DNA from: Aliihoeflea sp052435735
Lineage (GTDB): Bacteria; Pseudomonadota; Alphaproteobacteria; Rhizobiales; Rhizobiaceae
DNA: 64,000 bases
Assembly (NCBI GenBank): GCA_052435735.1
Contig: JBQVNB010000007.1
Coordinates: forward strand, 62,001 to 126,000
Direction of reading: 5' to 3'
Part shown: positions 59,592 to 64,000 of the stretch, in pieces
Layout of the letters: each line of letters begins with the position of its first letter
How positions within the stretch are numbered: position 1 is the stretch's first letter
Notes under the pieces: model-generated
What the model was told of the DNA's origin: nothing
What the model saw: only the letters and a program-made list of their open reading frames with translations
The model's database searches: none
Made by a program: the position numbers and the translations under genes

Positions 59592-61187
59592 TTACGGCCT
59601 GATCTCAATCTCTGTCGTCAGCCGCACGATGTCGAAATCGGTGACGAGAATATCGAGCCGCACGGTCCAGCGCCCGGCCAGCGGCAGGACCACGTCGTCT
59701 GCGCGCCACGTGCCGTCGCCAGGCTTTTCCGCCTGCCGCCGGAACGGCTCGATGCCGGCCTCGGGATTGGCGAAGACGAAGGCGACTTCCCTCGCATCGA
59801 GCGGGCCGAAATCGCCCGTCATGATCATCGCCGACACCGCAACCGGTCCCGCCCGTCCCGGCGTCACCGAAACGTCGGCCATCGCTTCGGCGGTATGGAT
59901 GTGCACCGAAGCCGGCTGCGCGGCGGCGAGGGCGAGCGCGCGCGGCGGCGGGGTGAAGCGCCAGCCTGCCGCGATGGCGAGGATGACGAGCACGACCAGC
60001 GTCTCCGCAGCGATCGAGCGGACGAGCGCATGCGTATCGCCCGCCAGCGCCGGCCGCGTCAGCCTCCAGCGATTGACAGCGGCAAGCGCGAATAGCGCCG
60101 CCAGGCAGCCGAGCTTGGCAAGGAACAACCGGCCATAGGCCGTGTCGACCAGCGCCGCCGGCGTCTCCACCTGGATGACCGCCAGCACGATGCCCGCCGC
60201 GATGAGCCCGGCGATGGCAAAGGGGATGAATGTCGAGAACCGTTCCAGCCCGCGCGCCGCATTGAAGGCATTCGCGCGAAGCGCCAGGCCAAGCGGCACC
60301 AGCGCCCCGACCCAGACGGCGATCGCCGCGGCATGAAGCGCGACGGCCGGCCGCGTCAGCCATTGCGGTTCGGCTGCGCTCGCATGACCCGAGACGGTCA
60401 GCGCATAGGCGCCGGCGGCGAGCGCACCAGTCGCCAGGATGCAGGACACACCGGCATTTTTGGTCAAAGCGGCGATGCCGGCCGCGCCGAGCGCTGCGAG
60501 CACCAGCTTGACCGTCAGGCCGAAGCTCGTCTCCAGCCCTGCCCGCCAGATGGCCGGGTCGGCGAACCTCGCGATCGGCGCACCAAGCGCATCGAGGCCC
60601 TGCAGGCCCGGCGAAATCGCCGCTGCCGCAAGGCCGATCCCGACGAAGGCCAGCACCGCCCGCGATCCCGCGCGCGAGACCGGCACGAACCAGGCGAGCG
60701 CGAATGCGCCCCCCGCGCCGAGAAAGAGGCCGACATAAAGCCCGATCTTCGCCAGCCACACGGCCGCCCGCACCGTCCAGTCGACCGGTTCGGGAACGGG
60801 CGGCGGCGCAGCGCCCGGCGCGCCGATCGAAAACACCACCGATCCGCCGACCGGGTGCCCATCCGCCGAGACCACGCGCCAGGTCAGGACATGCGTGCCG
60901 TCTTCAAGGCCCGCCGGCGCTTCGATCTCGACCGAGCGGTCCCGCACAGCGAAGTCGCCGAGGTCCACCGCCTCGCCGTTCGGTCGTACGATCCGCAGGA
61001 CGAGCGGCGATACGGGCTCGCTGAAATCCAGCCGGAAGCTTTCCGGCGCGGTCGCGATCACTGCGCCGTCGCGAGGCTCGGCGCCGGTCAGCGAGGCGTG
61101 CGCAGCGGCCTCGCCGACAAGCGCCAGAAGCAGCGCCAGCGCCGCGATCCAACCTGCCAGACCGGGTCCGTTTTTCACTCGTTGCAT
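59592..61187 (-). CDS. Copper resistance CopC-CopD fusion protein
   Basis: 531 aa from ATG 61187. After a signal/TM segment, the CopC domain (about residues 30-125) starts HASLTGAEPRDGAVI and has TWRVVSADGHPVGGS with its copper-binding His. Eight or more TM segments of CopD follow (about 140-440), with WLTRPAVALHAAAIAVWVG in the middle. The last ~90 residues form a periplasmic beta domain (GRWTVRLDILV), like YtkA. It probably moves copper through the inner membrane. It is the last gene of a three-gene module. Confidence 0.9.
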   Translation of the reverse strand: MQRVKNGPGLAGWIAALALLLALVGEAAAHASLTGAEPRDGAVIATAPESFRLDFSEPVSPLVLRIVRPNGEAVDLGDFAVRDRSVEIEAPAGLEDGTHVLTWRVVSADGHPVGGSVVFSIGAPGAAPPPVPEPVDWTVRAAVWLAKIGLYVGLFLGAGGAFALAWFVPVSRAGSRAVLAFVGIGLAAAAISPGLQGLDALGAPIARFADPAIWRAGLETSFGLTVKLVLAALGAAGIAALTKNAGVSCILATGALAAGAYALTVSGHASAAEPQWLTRPAVALHAAAIAVWVGALVPLGLALRANAFNAARGLERFSTFIPFAIAGLIAAGIVLAVIQVETPAALVDTAYGRLFLAKLGCLAALFALAAVNRWRLTRPALAGDTHALVRSIAAETLVVLVILAIAAGWRFTPPPRALALAAAQPASVHIHTAEAMADVSVTPGRAGPVAVSAMIMTGDFGPLDAREVAFVFANPEAGIEPFRRQAEKPGDGTWRADDVVLPLAGRWTVRLDILVTDFDIVRLTTEIEIRP

Positions 61188-61256
61188 GGGTCCGTCCACC
61201 TGAAGCCGCGATCGGGCGGCCGGCACGCATCGCGCCGGCCGCCGCGTCCTTGTCCG

Positions 61257-61787
61257 TCAGTGGCCGCCGGCCGCCTCGGTGATCGCCACGCCCGGCGCCG
61301 GCATTTCGAGGTCGTCGGCGGACTGGCCCTCGGCCGGCACCTCGATCCAGCGCTCGGCAAGGCCGCCCGGGCATTCCTGCACGACCGCGAAATAGAGCGT
61401 CTCGCCGGCCGTCAGGGCAGGGGTGAGGTAGCCGCGCAGGACGAACTCGTCATATTCGTCGTCGGCAAGGTTTCCGCCGCTCCAGACGATCTCCGTCACG
61501 CCTTCGCTCACCTGCGAGCCATGATACTCGTAGGTCGTGCCATAGTCGCCGCGCACCTTTTCCAGTTCCCAGCCGGGCTTCGGCATCGGCTTGACCGCGA
61601 TCACGCCTTCCGGGATGCGAACGCGCACGACATTGGTCGGCTCGCCCTCGCAGCCATGCGGCACGCGGAAGACCGCCTTGTAGGTAGAACCGATAGCCGC
61701 TTCCTTGCCTTCGAGCGAGACGTGGGCAAGGGCGGCGGACGTGCCGAGTGCGAGAAGGCCGGCAGCGGTGATGATGTGCTTGAACAT
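61257..61787 (-). CDS. YcnI-like copper-binding protein (DUF1775)
   Basis: 176 aa with a signal peptide ending at SAALAHVSLEG, so His becomes the first mature residue, the YcnI copper ligand together with Glu and Trp. The DUF1775 pattern includes VFRVPHGCEGEPTNVVRV and PKPGWELEKVRG. It binds Cu(II) in the periplasm beside CopC-CopD, 69 bases downstream. Confidence 0.9.
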   Translation of the reverse strand: MFKHIITAAGLLALGTSAALAHVSLEGKEAAIGSTYKAVFRVPHGCEGEPTNVVRVRIPEGVIAVKPMPKPGWELEKVRGDYGTTYEYHGSQVSEGVTEIVWSGGNLADDEYDEFVLRGYLTPALTAGETLYFAVVQECPGGLAERWIEVPAEGQSADDLEMPAPGVAITEAAGGH

Positions 61788-61913
61788 CGGTGTTTCTTTC
61801 AGATCATATGGAATGCGCCCGTGCGGCCGGTTTGCGGCGCGCGATGCGGGGCAGGCAAGACGGTCGCGCAGCGCTGGCCGCGACGTTCCGTCAGTCGAAT
61901 GGAATCAGGTGTT

Positions 61914-62300
61914 TCACGCCGCGAGCGGCGGTGCGCGGGGATTGCCCGGCCGTCGGGCGATGTCATCCACCGCGACGATTGTCGGCATCGCGCTGCGAAT
62001 CGCGTAGGCGACCCGCAGCGGGTTTGAAAGCGCGTTTGGCTCGCGGTCGCCGGCGGTCACCGGCGCGAACATGCTGCAGCCCGGCGCGCAGCAATCGGGC
62101 ATCCCCGAATGGTCGCGTCCCTCACCGGCCGGCGCCGGTTCGTGGCTGGTGATGCAGAGCGGATTGCCGAAATCGTCGAGCATCGGCACGCCGGCAGAAG
62201 CGCCGACCGCGAACGCACCGAACAGCGCCTGGAGCACGAGCATATAGGCAGCGACCAGCGCGACCCCCTTGCTCAACAGCTTCCCCCGGCCCCACTGCAT
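61914..62300 (-). CDS. Small Cys/His-rich exported or membrane protein of the copper module
   Basis: 128 aa. One hydrophobic N-terminal segment (about residues 12-35) and a Cys cluster (PDCCAPGCSMF) near residues 68-79, with HEPAP and DHSGMPD before it. No strong family match; it resembles DUF2946-type proteins found with copper genes only in general layout. It is upstream of YcnI on the same strand (126-base gap), so it likely shares copper control. Confidence 0.6.
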   Translation of the reverse strand: MQWGRGKLLSKGVALVAAYMLVLQALFGAFAVGASAGVPMLDDFGNPLCITSHEPAPAGEGRDHSGMPDCCAPGCSMFAPVTAGDREPNALSNPLRVAYAIRSAMPTIVAVDDIARRPGNPRAPPLAA

Positions 62301-62462
62301 CGTTCCGTCCGTCCCCTTTGCAAAGAGACACTAACAGCCGCGCAGCGTTCGCAAAACTGGCTTTGGCCGCAGTATCATGGTGCTGATCGTCGCACCCATC
62401 TTTGCCGCCGCGCATTCGAAATGGTCAGTTGCGTTCCGACAGGCGAAGAATAGAGGCTCTTC

Positions 62463-62897
62463 ATGTCCAGAAGCAACTCACCGCAAGCCGGTCCGAATGG
62501 AGTGGTTCTCCTTTCCGGCGGCAATCCGCAGATCGCCAAGGGCTATGGTAACGAACCCGTCCAAATTTACATCGCCGCCATGCCGGGCTGGAAAAGCGCG
62601 CTCGGCCACCGTCTCGACATTCTGATCGAGAAGACCGTCCCCGGTGTCGTCAAGGCGGTCAAATGGAACTCGCCATTCTACGGTCTCGAAACGGATGTCT
62701 GGTTCTTGAGCTTCCGCTGCTTCACGAAATACGTGAAGGTCACCTTCTTCCGTGGCGCGTCGCTTGATCCCGTCCCACCCGGCGCATCGAAACACGCCGA
62801 CACGCGCTATCTTGATATCTACGAGGACAAATTCGACGAGGCGCAGTTCACCGCCTGGGTGGCCCAGGCCACGAAGCTGCCGGGGGAGAAGTTGTAA
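62463..62897 (+). CDS. DUF1801 domain protein
   Basis: 144 aa. The DUF1801 (YdhG/YjbR-like) pattern includes VKAVKWNSPFYGL, VWFLSFRCFTKYVKVTFFRG in part and a C-terminal helix (FTAWVAQATKLPGEK). No enzymatic residues are known for this family. It is a single gene 3 bases from a convergent GST stop. Confidence 0.82.
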   Translation: MSRSNSPQAGPNGVVLLSGGNPQIAKGYGNEPVQIYIAAMPGWKSALGHRLDILIEKTVPGVVKAVKWNSPFYGLETDVWFLSFRCFTKYVKVTFFRGASLDPVPPGASKHADTRYLDIYEDKFDEAQFTAWVAQATKLPGEKL

Positions 62898-62900
62898 TCA

Positions 62901-63575
62901 TCACGCGGTCTCGTACTTCATGTCCGCGGCGGAATGGGCGTCGATCGCTGCGCACTGGTCGGCGATTGCCTTGCGGTAGCCCGGACGATCGAAACATCGA
63001 GCCTGATAGGCAGCCAGCTTCGGGAACCCATCGAGTACCTTCAACGAACCGGCAATCTTCAGGACTGACGAGATCATCAGATCGGCGACGGAGAATTGCG
63101 GCCCGACCATCCATTGGCGCTCGCCCAGCGCGTGCTGCAATTCGCCAAGCCGCAGCTCGGCCATCGCCAGGGCTTGAGGCCGGCGCTGCCTCTTTTCGGT
63201 CTCATCGGTCATGAAGAAATCGACTTCGGCGAGGTTCATCAGGAACGGTTCGATCGAGTTCAGCGCTGCGATCACCCAAGAAACGGCAAGCGCGCGTTGG
63301 GCCTCGTCCTCCGGCATCAGTATTGCGGCCCTTCGAGCAACCTCGAGAACGATGGCGCCGGATTCGAAGATCGGCGGCCGGCCGTCTTCCTCGAGCACCG
63401 GGACCTGGCCGAATGGCTGATTGGATCTGTATTCGGCCGACTTCATCGTCGGCGTATCCACCAGCCGGACCGAGTATGGCCAGCCAGCTTCGTTGAGTAT
63501 CCAGCGGGCGCGATGGTCCCGAACCTGTCCAGCGGCAAAGGGGGGCACCCATTTCATAGCGGTTATCGTGATCAT
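62901..63575 (-). CDS. Glutathione S-transferase family protein
   Basis: 224 aa. The N-terminal thioredoxin-like domain has FGQVPVLEEDGRPPIFESGAI in part (cis-Pro and the ESG glutathione-binding turn). The helical C-domain has FSVADLMISSVLK. There is no Cys in the usual place, so it is probably a Ser- or Tyr-type GST. The substrate is unknown. Confidence 0.86.
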   Translation of the reverse strand: MITITAMKWVPPFAAGQVRDHRARWILNEAGWPYSVRLVDTPTMKSAEYRSNQPFGQVPVLEEDGRPPIFESGAIVLEVARRAAILMPEDEAQRALAVSWVIAALNSIEPFLMNLAEVDFFMTDETEKRQRRPQALAMAELRLGELQHALGERQWMVGPQFSVADLMISSVLKIAGSLKVLDGFPKLAAYQARCFDRPGYRKAIADQCAAIDAHSAADMKYETA

Positions 63576-63764
63576 TGCATCCTCCGGGAGCTTCTCCCAT
63601 CAAGGACGACTGGCGAGATCCGTTCCCGACATGAAATCCGTGCCCACTAATCGTGGACGATTGGATTGGCGGTGGATCGTTCCGTCGCTGCATCGCCGTA
63701 ACACCCTTGCTGCAACCTTTTCCCCGCCCCATCCTTATCGGCACATGCAATCTCCAGGGGCGTC

Positions 63765-64000
63765 ATGAACCGATCGATCACCGAACTCGTGCGCGGCATG
63801 CGCGATCACAAGACCGCTTTCCTGCCGCTGGCGATCTTCGCAATCGCCGCGGCGGGGATTTCGCTCTTCCTGTCGATCGCCGACGAACTCGACGATGGCG
63901 AGCTCAACGCCATCGATGAGCGCATCTTCCTGTGGTTCCACATGCCCGGCGGCACGCCGATCGGGCCGGAATGGCTGCAGGAAACGGCGGCCGAGATCAC
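63765..64000 (+). CDS. PAP2-like membrane phosphatase (partial, N-terminus)
   Basis: 78 codons from ATG 63765 (AGGGG 5 bases upstream) run off the window end. A hydrophobic segment at about residues 19-38 is followed by DERIFLWFHMPGG, which resembles the start of PAP2-family lipid/undecaprenyl-phosphate phosphatases. The catalytic motifs would lie beyond 64000, so the call is tentative. The 189-base gap before it holds nothing I can name. Confidence 0.6.
   Translation, partial: MNRSITELVRGMRDHKTAFLPLAIFAIAAAGISLFLSIADELDDGELNAIDERIFLWFHMPGGTPIGPEWLQETAAEI

Overview
This is a gene-dense, GC-rich stretch of an alphaproteobacterial chromosome. The cell-cycle block (sciP, fliJ-like, ctrA, chpT, eipA), the frcBCA/frcK sugar genes, a NolR-like ArsR regulator and the choXWV genes point to the order Hyphomicrobiales (rhizobia/Brucella relatives). 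I see no phage, IS element, CRISPR array or rRNA. The genus cannot be fixed from the sequence.

Layout. 1-4.8 kb: a polyamine-type ABC transporter (SBP cut by the window edge) behind an amidohydrolase. 4.9-9.7 kb: a non-homologous end-joining (NHEJ) locus with Ku, LigD (PE-LIG-POL order), a second convergent Ku and a small conserved ORF. 9.7-13.5 kb: an EEP-fold hydrolase and two divergent phospholipase-D/cardiolipin-synthase genes. 13.6-21.2 kb: dipeptidase, EamA exporter, metNIQ methionine importer, PCu(A)C copper chaperone, a PaaK/CapK-like adenylate-forming enzyme and Dps. 21.2-29.6 kb: TrkH potassium transporter, then a fructose/mannose-type sugar locus (lyxose/mannose isomerase, FrcK-like kinase, PfkB kinase, frcBCA, ROK repressor). 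29.6-38.7 kb: mostly housekeeping (Ca2+/cation antiporter, DUF2076, pyrC, acyl-CoA synthetase, glutathione S-transferases, tRNA-Met, Gfo/Idh oxidoreductase, mnmA). 38.9-45.6 kb: the CtrA cell-cycle region. 45.6-49.2 kb: an rRNA/tRNA methyltransferase and copper export (copZA) with the NolR-like regulator. 49.3-55.5 kb: HugZ, AMACR-like and HADH-like genes, DUF1059, and the choline ABC transporter. 55.7-64 kb: tdk, fhs, DUF2254, a CopC-CopD/YcnI copper module, DUF1801, a GST and the start of a PAP2-like protein.

How it works together. Three sites of the form GGAAC-N17-GTT, the alphaproteobacterial EcfG/RpoE2 general-stress promoter signature, lie upstream of ku1-ligD, orf-ku2 and dps. This ties break repair and DNA protection to one stress sigma factor. 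The ctrA upstream region carries seven GANTC (CcrM methylation) sites in 159 bp. sciP (CtrA inhibitor), ctrA, a receiver protein, chpT (CtrA phosphodonor) and eipA (a CtrA-regulated envelope gene in relatives) follow each other. A DUF433/DUF5615 toxin-antitoxin pair sits inside this block, and its toxin reading frame looks shifted. The sugar locus can be read as a route from mannose/lyxose or fructose uptake to phosphorylated ketose, under a ROK repressor with an AT-rich palindrome in the divergent promoter.

Limits: all family calls are from reading the proteins by eye. Start codons were chosen from Shine-Dalgarno spacing, overlaps and family length. Regulatory sites are pattern matches only.
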